Shown one piece after another: positions 54,819 through 62,684 of a DNA stretch of 64,000 bases. How positions within the stretch are numbered: position 1 is the stretch's first letter; each line of letters starts with the position of its first letter. Below the pieces are notes generated by a model. It was given only the letters and a program-made list of their open reading frames with translations, was not told the origin of the DNA and made no database searches. The DNA comes from Calothrix sp. NIES-4105 (GTDB lineage Bacteria > Cyanobacteriota > Cyanobacteriia > Cyanobacteriales > Nostocaceae), in contig NZ_AP018290.1 in assembly GCF_002368415.1 (NCBI RefSeq), positions 2,049,470 to 2,113,469 of the forward strand, given 5' to 3'. The translations under genes and the position numbers were made by a program.

Positions 54819-56351
54819 TTATGGTAAAAACCAATCATTCGATAATCTTTGGTACAACATCGCCCCAGTCCAAAACGTAGGAGCAAATCCTGGGAAACCA
54901 GATGAGGCATTACAGAAGTAGAAGTTATTTAATGATGTCTTATAAGTTAATCTGCCAATGCCCATATTTTGAGGTGTTAAATTAGAACCATAGGAATTAC
55001 CTTGAGGACACCAACAAAATCGTTCATTCGTAGTAGGGCTACCTGTAATTTCAAAAACTATATACTTCCGCAAATTTGGAATGTAGTTTTTTTCAACCAC
55101 ATCAAGTATATGGTCTAAAATTTCTTGTTTCTTTTGACGATATGCTTTTTTGTCATTATCTTTGAGTTGTTTAAAATAATTATAGTTAGCAACAGTTAAA
55201 AACTCGATAATTTGACAATCTTCTGGACAGTCGCGTTCGTGTTCGGTTAACAGTGTGGGTGTAGTGATAGCAAAACTAGGATTAGAAAAGTCATGTTTTT
55301 CATACATTTGATAAAATGCTTCGTTCAAGTCGCGATGTCCACAATAAAATGTGTTCCAATTGCCAAAACCATAGTTTCGTAAATCGATACCTTTAACAAC
55401 GCAATAAGCCATGAAATTAGAAGGAGAATATTCATAATTTAATTGTTTTTGCACTGCCAAAGAAAATTTACTCATTCCAATCATGTGAGCAGCTTTTTTG
55501 GGGTCAATATTACAAATAGTTGTTTCGGCAATAAATTTATGGTTTTGATGGGTCATTTTATTAATTGCATTTACTCCTATCACTGTTTTATTATCCACTA
55601 AAAAATCTGTAACTTCATAATTGAGAAAAACTTTGCCTTCATTATCTTCAATAATTTTTACTAAAGAGTTAATTACATGTTCAAAATGTTTTGTTGGATA
55701 AAAGGCGCCTTGTTGATATCCATTAAACAAAACCACCCAAGCATAAAACGAGAGTTGGTCTGGTGGTAATAAAAAATCAACCCATTGCAATGCTAGTAAT
55801 GTTTGTGCTTCTTGAGGTAATTTGAATTTATCGAAAGCATCTTGAAGTGTACTATTTAAATACTTCAAAGCACATAAGGCTACATCAAGATTTTTAACCA
55901 GTTTTATAAAATTAATTGGAAAGGTTAAGCTACGTAATCCTTCTCTGACTTTTTGTATTTCTAAAATAAATCTTCTAATGTTATCTGTATCGCTAGGAAA
56001 AAGAAGAGTAAGCCTGTTTATTAACTCGCTATTATCTGAAGGTATATCTAGCGAGTAACCCGGCATTCTCATATGGTCAAATCCATTTTTATTATACTCT
56101 TCAAAAGTTACTTCTTTATCAAGATTCAACCTTTTTAAAATTCGATTTACAGTTTGTCCTTCACCACAATCCCAAACATAATGCAACTGTGCATTAAACT
56201 TATATTTATTTGCCAACTTAAATGTGTGTCCAAAGCCACCTGGATACTCATGTGTTTCCAGAACTAGAACCTTTTTACCAGATTTTGCCATTAGTGCAGC
56301 AAATACTAATGCTGATAAACCACTACCTGCTATTAAATAATCTATGTTCAT
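54819..56351 (-). CDS. CrtI/retinol-saturase-like FAD oxidoreductase
   Basis: 510 residues. Begins IDYLIAGSGLSALVFAALMA, then VLVLETHEYPGGFGHTF; the C-terminal part has NFYFCNASSGFPGFAPTFWT in place of the usual GGS-PGGG FAD loop. The pattern is closest to the phytoene desaturase / carotenoid isomerase / retinol saturase superfamily, but substrate identity is not visible. It heads a two-gene operon. Its promoter region is a near copy of the hsp20 promoter, linking it to the stress regulon. Confidence 0.8.
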   Translation of the reverse strand: MNIDYLIAGSGLSALVFAALMAKSGKKVLVLETHEYPGGFGHTFKLANKYKFNAQLHYVWDCGEGQTVNRILKRLNLDKEVTFEEYNKNGFDHMRMPGYSLDIPSDNSELINRLTLLFPSDTDNIRRFILEIQKVREGLRSLTFPINFIKLVKNLDVALCALKYLNSTLQDAFDKFKLPQEAQTLLALQWVDFLLPPDQLSFYAWVVLFNGYQQGAFYPTKHFEHVINSLVKIIEDNEGKVFLNYEVTDFLVDNKTVIGVNAINKMTHQNHKFIAETTICNIDPKKAAHMIGMSKFSLAVQKQLNYEYSPSNFMAYCVVKGIDLRNYGFGNWNTFYCGHRDLNEAFYQMYEKHDFSNPSFAITTPTLLTEHERDCPEDCQIIEFLTVANYNYFKQLKDNDKKAYRQKKQEILDHILDVVEKNYIPNLRKYIVFEITGSPTTNERFCWCPQGNSYGSNLTPQNMGIGRLTYKTSLNNFYFCNASSGFPGFAPTFWTGAMLYQRLSNDWFLP

Positions 56352-56379
56352 AAAACTCCATTAATTCTTCGCTTAATAA

Positions 56380-56487
56380 ACGAAGACATATTTATATTTT
56401 TCAAACACACTTCTGGTTTTTGATAGTAGAGTCTAAACAAGGCTCTACTATTAAGTTAAAAAAAGAATTTGAGGAAGTTGTGAAGAT
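56380..56487 (-). promoter_or_regulatory. Duplicated promoter cassette with direct-repeat site 6 (56470-56486)
   Basis: Minus-strand TCTTCACAACTTCCTCA (one mismatch in the first hexamer) at 56486-56470. TTAACTTAATAGTAGAG and the same flanks as in the hsp20 cassette follow. The internal AGAG...CTCT segment is in opposite orientation to its twin at 49596-49616. Confidence 0.75.
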
Positions 56488-56555
56488 GACTTGATAAATG
56501 TTTAACTTTTGTATAGAAATCTAAGTCATTAACTATTGAAAATTATAAACTTAGA

Positions 56556-56610
56556 GTAAATCTATCCAAAGTAGTATTTTATAGCATTAGTCTTAACTTA
56601 AGTCTATAAT
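56556..56610 (+). promoter_or_regulatory. Conserved promoter element with TATAAT, copy 1
   Basis: GTAAATCTATCCAAAGTAG through TATAAT at 56605-56610. The same layout with the same 49-base distance occurs at 59353-59407, so the block is conserved upstream of two unrelated downstream sequences. Confidence 0.6.
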
Positions 56611-56616
56611 AAAACA

Positions 56617-56680
56617 TATAGAGTTATCAGTGTTTTAATAGAACCTACTTCATATCTGATTTGGAAGTAGGTTACTTTTA
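56617..56680 (+). ncRNA. Candidate small RNA
   Basis: Downstream of the promoter element: a short stretch ending in a 10-bp perfect hairpin, AACCTACTTC (56642-56651) with GAAGTAGGTT (56664-56673), followed by ACTTTTAGCTTTT. No start codon or ORF is present. The expected transcript is about 65 nt. Target unknown. Confidence 0.45.
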
Positions 56681-56866
56681 GCTTTTAAGCAAGCTTGGGT
56701 TTTTGTATATCAAATCATTAATTGATTATCAGTTAACAGTTATCTTAGCTGCTCGTCAGACTAAGAAAGCTAAATATGAAAGCGCCATTAGTATATAACC
56801 AATCGGCGCCTGTCATCTAAAAGAAAAGCTTTTTTTGCTTATTTTAAATTAGATTGTAAAAAACTA

Positions 56867-57076
56867 TTACTGATGGCTACCACTCAACTCGGCGACTAGG
56901 CGAAAAGCCCAGATGCTTAGTGCAACCGCAATTACCAGTGCTAACCATGATCCCCAAAACGGAACAGTAATCGCTCCAACATTAACCGACCAATGATTAA
57001 CTAACCGGATAAGATGTAATACTGCCATGAAAGCAAAGATGGCTGCTGAAATCAGGATATACACTTTTCCATTCAT
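56867..57076 (-). CDS. Small two-helix membrane protein
   Basis: 69 residues from the ATG at 57076 (AGGAGG eight bases upstream; the TTG two codons before is not needed). Two membrane segments: VYILISAAIFAFMAVLHLI and WGSWLALVIAVALSIWAF, with a short loop between. A HLIRLVNHW stretch at the first helix end may be functional. No family name recognised. No obvious operon partner. Confidence 0.75.
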   Translation of the reverse strand: MNGKVYILISAAIFAFMAVLHLIRLVNHWSVNVGAITVPFWGSWLALVIAVALSIWAFRLVAELSGSHQ

Positions 57077-57294
57077 TTCCAAACCTCCTTTGTCTTAAAC
57101 TAGGAACTCCAGTACCCAAAAAAGACTCACACCTTTATTTTGAACCCTATCTAAGAAAACTGCTTGTAAAGATTACTTTTTGCAACAAATATTAATCACT
57201 TAAAATTATTGCTTGCTACACATTCAAGCAAATTACTCCTTTTAGCATTATGTCAATCCGTAATTAGTATTAATTATTTACACGTACTCAGCGT

Positions 57295-58413
57295 TTGGAA
57301 AATATCGGTACTTTAGCAAGTGGAATAGCTCATGACCTCAATAATATTTTAACACCAATCTTATCAGTGTCTCAACTTTTACCTTTAACGCTTCCACATA
57401 TCAACAAGCGCAATCAGGATATGCTAAATATTTTGGAAACGAGTACAAAAAGGGGTAGAGATTTAGTTAAGCAAATTCTCAGCTTCGCGCGCGGTAATGA
57501 TGATGGAGAACGTTTAATTGTTCAAGTGAGACATTTACTGTTAGACGTTGAACAAATCACCCTAAGTACATTCCCTAAATCAATCGAATTCAAGAGAAAT
57601 TTTGCTGATAACTTATGGAGTGTAAGCGCCGACGCAACGCAACTACATCAAGTGTTTATGAATTTAGCGATAAACGCGCGTGATGCAATGCCTTCAGGAG
57701 GTACTTTAACCGTTACAGCCTCTAATCAGGTCATTGATACTAACTATACAAAAATGAATACTGAGGCGCAAGAAGGCAACTACATTGTAGTAACCTTCTT
57801 CGATACAGGGACTGGTATTCCTGAAAATATTATCGATAAAATATTTGACCCATTTTTTACCACTAAAGAACCGGAAAAAGGAACTGGTTTAGGTTTACCC
57901 ACCGTTCTTAATATTGTCAGAAGTCATGGTGGTTTTATTGAAGTTAGTAGTAATGATAAGGGTTCAGTTTTTCGAGTATTTTTACCAGCAAATATGCAAC
58001 CCGATACAGTTGTCGAAGAAGATACAAGTATAGTCTATGGACATGGAGAATTAGTTTTATTTGTCGATGATGAAACAGCTATATCTGAAGTTTGCAATAA
58101 TACATTAGAAACACATAATTATCAAGTTTTAATTGCGAATAATGGTATTGAAGCTATAGCAGTTTATGTTCAGAATAAGCTTACAATTAAAACCGTGATA
58201 ATCGATTTAATGATGCCAACATTAGACGGATTAACAACCATTAGAATATTACAGAAAATAACGCCAGATGTCAAAATTATTGCCCTAAGTGGTTCAAATG
58301 ACAATGAGGAAAAAATCAAAGCTATTGAATACAGTGTAAAATATTTTTTGGCAAAACCTTTCACTGCTAATGTATTTTTAAAAACATTACACCAATTACT
58401 TAATAGTAATTAG
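57295..58413 (+). pseudogene. Sensor-less hybrid histidine kinase (5'-truncated)
   Basis: 372 residues from a TTG. The frame upstream (TRTQRLENIG, closed by a stop 8 codons earlier) is the usual linker found in the middle of larger cyanobacterial kinases, so the sensor/PAS half has been lost. What remains is complete: GIAHDLNNIL with His about 13, NLAINARDAMPSGG, FDTGTGIPEN, FDPFFTTK, GTGLGLPTV, then a receiver domain with LFVDDE, LIIDLMMP-like IIDLMMPTLDGL and LAKPF. It could still be made and act as a cytosolic kinase/phosphatase, but there is no good RBS. Confidence 0.65.
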
Positions 58414-58457
58414 CTTTTTACACGTTGGTTTTGAGAAGATATTGGAGATATTCGGAT

Positions 58458-58982
58458 TTAACTATGAATAACTCCATTAGGCATAATTGCCCCTGCCATC
58501 TTTGCTCCATTTAAGCTTACTCCATTTAAATCAACATTTCGCAAGTCAGCTCCCATTAAATTTACCTCTATTAGCTTTACCCAACCCAGCTTTGCAAACT
58601 GCAAATTTGCTTCACTTAAATTTGCGGCTTCCAAGCAAGATAAATGTAGGTTAACTTTTGTTAAATTTGCTTTACTCAGATTTGTTTGACTCAAATTTAC
58701 TCCAATTAAGTTAGCTGAACTTAAATTTGCTTCTGTTAAATTTGCTTTCATTAACTTAACTTCATCTAGATTTGCGTCACTGAGGTCTGCTTTACTTAGG
58801 TTCGCTTCACTTAAGTTAGAGGCAGCAAGATTAGCTCCATGAAAATTAGTTTCTATTAATTTTGCTCCGCTTAAATTTACTCCAACTAGGTATGCATTAC
58901 TCAAATCTTTTCCAGATAAATCTATTCCTTGAAAATCTTTTTTACCCTGAATACGTTGCTTCAACAATTCTTGAACTTCCAT
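58458..58982 (-). CDS. Pentapeptide-repeat protein
   Basis: 174 residues. A short N-terminal helix (VQELLKQRIQGKKDF) precedes about 28 pentapeptide repeats of A(N/D)LSx type (for example SNLSEANLSKADLSDANLDE), ending PNGVIHS. No signal peptide, so cytosolic. Predicted right-handed beta-helix; function unknown. Codon use is repeat-driven and AT-rich. Confidence 0.85.
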   Translation of the reverse strand: MEVQELLKQRIQGKKDFQGIDLSGKDLSNAYLVGVNLSGAKLIETNFHGANLAASNLSEANLSKADLSDANLDEVKLMKANLTEANLSSANLIGVNLSQTNLSKANLTKVNLHLSCLEAANLSEANLQFAKLGWVKLIEVNLMGADLRNVDLNGVSLNGAKMAGAIMPNGVIHS

Positions 58983-59497
58983 AGCAACCTGCTTTTTTGT
59001 AAATTAATCTGACATTTCTGATTCAAAAGGATTTGGATTTAATTATTAAAAGTAACTGCTATGGCTTCTGTCAACCTCTATCTAAAGAGATAAATATAAA
59101 TAAAATTAGACTAATAATCATGTATTGTATGATAGAGTTATGAATTCATCAACTTTACAAATCGATACAAATGCTCTTGTGATAACTAAGTTCTACTCAT
59201 CTAAAAAAAACAAGTAATCAACAACTTTATTTTCACTGCTAATACCTTGTCAAAAAGATTACATTAATTACTTAGCAATTTATTTTCATTTTTAATCATC
59301 GTCAAGGTTCCCATTCGTTCACCTCATCGATTTCAAATAATTGTCAACTTAAGTAAATCTATCTAAAGTAATATCTTCTAGCATTAGTTGTGGTTTAAAG
59401 CTATAATTAAAGACATAGAATTTGGTTTTTTCTTTAGATCAAAATTCATCAAGTTAACAGTTGTGGGTTTACTGTTAGCAGAATTTGGTGAGCGCAT
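58983..59497. other. AT-rich intergenic region
   Basis: 515 bases, no gene. The only notable element is promoter copy 2 at 59353-59407. A small hairpin (TAACAGT / ACTGTTA) is present at about 59455-59480 just before the next start. Confidence 0.5.
59353..59407 (+). promoter_or_regulatory. Conserved promoter element with TATAAT, copy 2
   Basis: GTAAATCTATCTAAAGTAA, a TAGCATTAGT block and TATAAT at 59402-59407, aligned with copy 1 at 56556-56610. It drives, or once drove, the truncated amidohydrolase gene. Confidence 0.6.
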
Positions 59498-59821
59498 ATG
59501 GATACTAACTTTAATTTTTACGATTTAATCAGTGCGATTACTTCTGTCACCATTAACCCAGCGCGCGTTTTAGAAGCAGAATCTGAGATTGGCACGTTAA
59601 AGATTGGTTCGCGCGCGGATATTAGCATATTAAATTTAGTAGAGGGTTGCTGGTTGCTTTTCGACTCAATAGGCAAACAATTGGTAGCTAAACAAAAACT
59701 GGCGCCTTTTAGGATTGTGCGTTTAGGAGAGTTAATTCAACAAAATTGTCGTCTTCTACGAGATTTTGAGTATCAATGCAGCGAGATTGATATTAGTAAT
59801 CAACAACTTTGTATAGCTTAA
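59498..59821 (+). pseudogene. C-terminal fragment of an amidohydrolase/deacetylase
   Basis: 107 codons. SAITSVTINPARVLEAESEI and LKIGSRADISILNLVEG are the characteristic C-terminal end of metal-dependent amidohydrolases (TxNPA...G-L-GxxAD). The entire metal-binding barrel (HxH, Lys, His, Asp) is missing, so the protein cannot be a hydrolase. It begins with an ATG about 90 bases after promoter copy 2; either a remnant or a reused domain. Confidence 0.7.
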
Positions 59822-59977
59822 GAGCAAACAAAAAATTTGTTTTACAAACTATTTTAATCAGATTTAATCAGAAACAGGATTTTCAAACACAAGCGGAAGA
59901 TTGGCGCCAATCTTACCGCTTGCGTACCAATGGCATAAACTCCCAATAGTTGTTTTGTATTAGATGGGATAAATATC

Positions 59978-60625
59978 ATGACGCGACGAAAAGTAAATCA
60001 ATGGAGTAGTTTGGGACTATGGGAAAGATGGATATTCGCAACATCCATTGCAGAAATTATTGGTTTAGCAATTGTCGGAGTTGTGAGTATCATAATCAGC
60101 CATTTTGGCTATATCCAAGGAGCTTTTACCTTAGTCGGTACTTTAGAAGGCAGTATTTTAGGGTTTGCTCAATGGCTAGTTATCAGGCGCCATATTCACC
60201 ATTCGACTCGCTGGATAATTGCCACAGTCATAGGTGGATTATTTGCATGGTTTACTGGGCTAACAGTTAGTAATGTAATGGCGATTGTTTATGCAGGAGT
60301 TTCCGATGCGAATAAAATTCTAACTTTTTTCAAAGGATTAGTTTTACTAGGCGCCTTCTTGGGTACAATCCTAGGTTTTTGCCAATGGCTAGTTATCAAA
60401 AATCAAATTCGCTTTTCGATGTGGTGGATAGTTGCCAATGCTGTTGCTTGGTCAGCAGGTATATTTATTGGTTATCTTGGCGCCGGAATGGTAGAAGAAG
60501 ATTTTACCTTGCGAACAGCTTTGGTAACAGTTGCAACAGGTACAACTATGGGCGCCGTGATTGGGGGTATCACGGGCATTGTCCTAGTTTTCTTACTCAA
60601 ATCATCAAAAAAGCAGGTTCGCTAA
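59978..60625 (+). CDS. Polytopic membrane protein with internal duplication
   Basis: 215 residues, six hydrophobic segments. Two halves repeat: GSILGFAQWLVIRRHIHHST and GTILGFCQWLVIKNQIRFSM, each followed by W-W-I-V/A-T/N-A. This LGFxQWLVI signature is common in cyanobacterial unknown membrane proteins. Function not known. Four GGCGCC sites within or at its edges mark it as old chromosomal sequence. Confidence 0.75.
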   Translation: MTRRKVNQWSSLGLWERWIFATSIAEIIGLAIVGVVSIIISHFGYIQGAFTLVGTLEGSILGFAQWLVIRRHIHHSTRWIIATVIGGLFAWFTGLTVSNVMAIVYAGVSDANKILTFFKGLVLLGAFLGTILGFCQWLVIKNQIRFSMWWIVANAVAWSAGIFIGYLGAGMVEEDFTLRTALVTVATGTTMGAVIGGITGIVLVFLLKSSKKQVR

Positions 60626-60914
60626 ATGTATTATATATTTAGTGCAATTAGTAATCGTGCGTAAATAATTGGCAACGTGATCAAACTTAAAAGTTGCCAG
60701 AGCATAGTGTATTATTTTACTTTATTAATAGGGTTTTTGAGTTATCATTTGAGGCGCCACTTGTGTCTGAAATGGTTGATTTATCGTTAAAGTGTGGGGT
60801 GTGACCCCGTTTGGCACCAGCAGTATCCTTTGAGGGAAGGGGGAAAATTAAGCCTCTCCCGTTGCGGGGAGAGGTTTGGAGAGCGGTGTTTTATCTTTTC
60901 TGGAGATGTCTAAT
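60626..60914. other. Intergenic with CCTCTCCC hairpin
   Basis: No gene. CCTCTCCC (60853-60860) pairs with GGGAGAGG (60867-60874), a dispersed repeat-like hairpin just before the next gene. Confidence 0.5.
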
Positions 60915-61193
60915 ATGTATGAGAGTTGTCCAATGCTTTTAATGGTGGCGCTTTATGAGGCTAGAGAAAGCTGCGAATGTAGCATGATTGATTGCCAAAG
61001 TGTTACACGAAAGCTTGTTTCGATGGGTTACGTAGATGAAGCGAACTGGATTATTACTAGTTGCGATGATTACGTACAGTTACTTGCAATAAATTTATCC
61101 AAGTGGGAAGATGATGACTCGCGTGTATTCGGCTCAGTCTCTCTTGCACAACAACTTGCAACTGAATGCGGGTTAGAAGTAATCGTAGAATAA
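60915..61193 (+). CDS. Hypothetical acidic protein
   Basis: 92 residues from the ATG at 60915, placed about nine bases after GGAG; the ATG at 60906 is too close to it. Contains several Cys (ESCPM, ARESCECSMIDC, TSCDDY, TECGL) and acidic stretches. Not recognised. Clean stop and RBS support translation, but no homologous motif is apparent. Confidence 0.5.
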   Translation: MYESCPMLLMVALYEARESCECSMIDCQSVTRKLVSMGYVDEANWIITSCDDYVQLLAINLSKWEDDDSRVFGSVSLAQQLATECGLEVIVE

Positions 61194-61381
61194 TAAATTA
61201 GAGGTTATTAAGTTATTGGTATAAAAGTTGACTTAAAAAAATTAAAATTCATTCATATTCCTTTGGGATATCCTACCCTGTAGGAAAACATAAGCGTTCA
61301 CGGATAACGGAATAACTCCGTTAAAGGATAGATGAATGTTCATGTGCGCTCGTAAATTTGAGCTTGACCGAGTGACAATGT

Positions 61382-61775
61382 TTATTGTTGTTGTAATTGT
61401 TCAACCTCTGCCACACTTAAACCCGTAGTTTGGCTAATCGTTTGTACATCTAAAACACCAAGCAGCGAGCGTGCGATAGAAAGTGCTTTTTATGAATGCT
61501 CCTTCTTCTCTACCCTCTACTTTACCTTCTTCTCTACCTTCTTTTCGACCCTTAGCTTCGGCATCCTGTTGCGCTTTTAAAATTGCATTTTTGCTGTCGT
61601 GAATAAACATTTCTCGTTTTTCTAGCACATCTAGCTCCTTTCTGGTTAATTTACTTTCCCTTGCAACTTCAAACGCATGATTTATTTCTGGAACTTCTTC
61701 CATAATGGGTGGAACTGACGTGAGTGTATTTGCGGCTTTGAGAAAATACAACCACAACAAAATCTTAATAAACAC
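61382..61775 (-). pseudogene. Rpn-family (PD-(D/E)XK) nuclease/transposase remnant
   Basis: The minus-strand frame from 61775 has LTRKELDVLEKREMFIHD and the charged AEAKGRKEGREEGK repeats typical of Rpn-family C-terminal halves. The N-terminal nuclease core is missing. After EEGAF the proper tail continues in another frame (KALSIARSLLGVLDVQTISQ and then VAEVEQLQQQ with stop at 61384-61382), so there is also a frameshift near 61490. The left end joins the 52-base repeat at 61755-61806. Confidence 0.75.
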
Positions 61776-61806
61776 TCTTTAGATAGTCTTTGATTTTTTT
61801 GTAAAT
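61755..61806 (+). repeat. CAACAAAATCTTAATAAACA repeat, copy 2
   Basis: Near-identical to 43698-43751. It forms the joint between the Rpn remnant and the haemagglutinin remnant, so recombination through this repeat may have built the junction. Confidence 0.65.
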
Positions 61807-61823
61807 TCAACATAATAGTTAAA

Positions 61824-62417
61824 GGACAAATTACACCCGACAACACGCTCTCACAATCTGAAGCTTCTCGACTCAATCAAAATCAGACGATTAACGGCGC
61901 CCTAGGTGACAAAATTGAGGGTGGTGCAAAACGTGGCAGCAATCTTTTTCATAGTTTCAGCGAGTTTAATATTCAGAATGGGCAACGAGTATATTTTGTC
62001 AATCCTGCTGGAGTAGAAAATATATTGACGCGCGTAACAGGTGGAAATGCATCCCATATTTTCGGTACGTTGGGAGTGCTTGGTACATCAAATTTATTTT
62101 TGATTAATCCGAATGGAATTTTATTTGGGCAGAATGCTTCTTTAGATATGCAAGGAAGTTTTGTTGGAACAACAGCGAATGGAGTGCAGTTTGAGAATCA
62201 AGAACTTTTTAGTACCATAAACCCCCAAACACCTTCATTACTTATGGTAAATGTGCCTACAGGGTTGCAGTATGGGAGAAATCCAAGAGCAATTCAAGTA
62301 CAGAAAGCGAGTTTACAGGCGCCTAATGGTCAAGCCTTAACCCTGGCAGGTGGCACTGTAAATATTCATGGTGGGCAGTTGCTGGCGCCTTCTGGGCAAG
62401 TTGATTTAGGAGGTTAA
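61824..62417 (+). pseudogene. Filamentous haemagglutinin (TPS domain) remnant
   Basis: The frame reads ITPDNTLSQSEASRLN, INGALGDKIEGGAKRGSNLF, HSFSEFNIQNGQRVYFVNPA, LFLINPNGILFGQNASLDMQ and stops at LAPSGQVDLGG. This is the N-terminal secretion domain of two-partner-secreted exoproteins. There is no start codon with a signal peptide, and the rest of the large adhesin is missing. Remnant only. Confidence 0.8.
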
Positions 62418-62427
62418 ATTTTAAATT

Positions 62428-62444
62428 CGAGGAACTCGTGAGGA
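62428..62444 (-). promoter_or_regulatory. TCCTCA-N5-TCCTCA direct repeat, site 7
   Basis: Minus-strand TCCTCACGAGTTCCTCG, one mismatch in the second hexamer, about 240 bases before the OmpR-type regulator gene. May indicate autoregulation. Confidence 0.55.
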
Positions 62445-62573
62445 ATTTTAAGTAAGTTTTAAGATTTGTAAAAAAGCTCAACTGTGGGACAGGCTACTTT
62501 GTATTATCAATATGGTAAGTATAAAACTAATTTGATGCGAAGTAAATTATGCCCTGAAACTAAAAGCCCAGGT

Positions 62574-62601
62574 CTGCACAAATAAAGCTTGCTTTGTGCA
62601 G
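62574..62601 (+). terminator. CTGCACAAA / TTTGTGCAG hairpin in the regulator leader
   Basis: A 9-bp perfect stem with a 10-base loop lies 84 bases before the regulator ATG. Could be an attenuator or a terminator for upstream transcription. Confidence 0.5.
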
Positions 62602-62684
62602 GCTAATTATATACAGAAAGTATATGACTAATTTCTTGACTGTGAGCTATAAAATTTCAGTTCCCATCGCTAAATAATTAGGTA

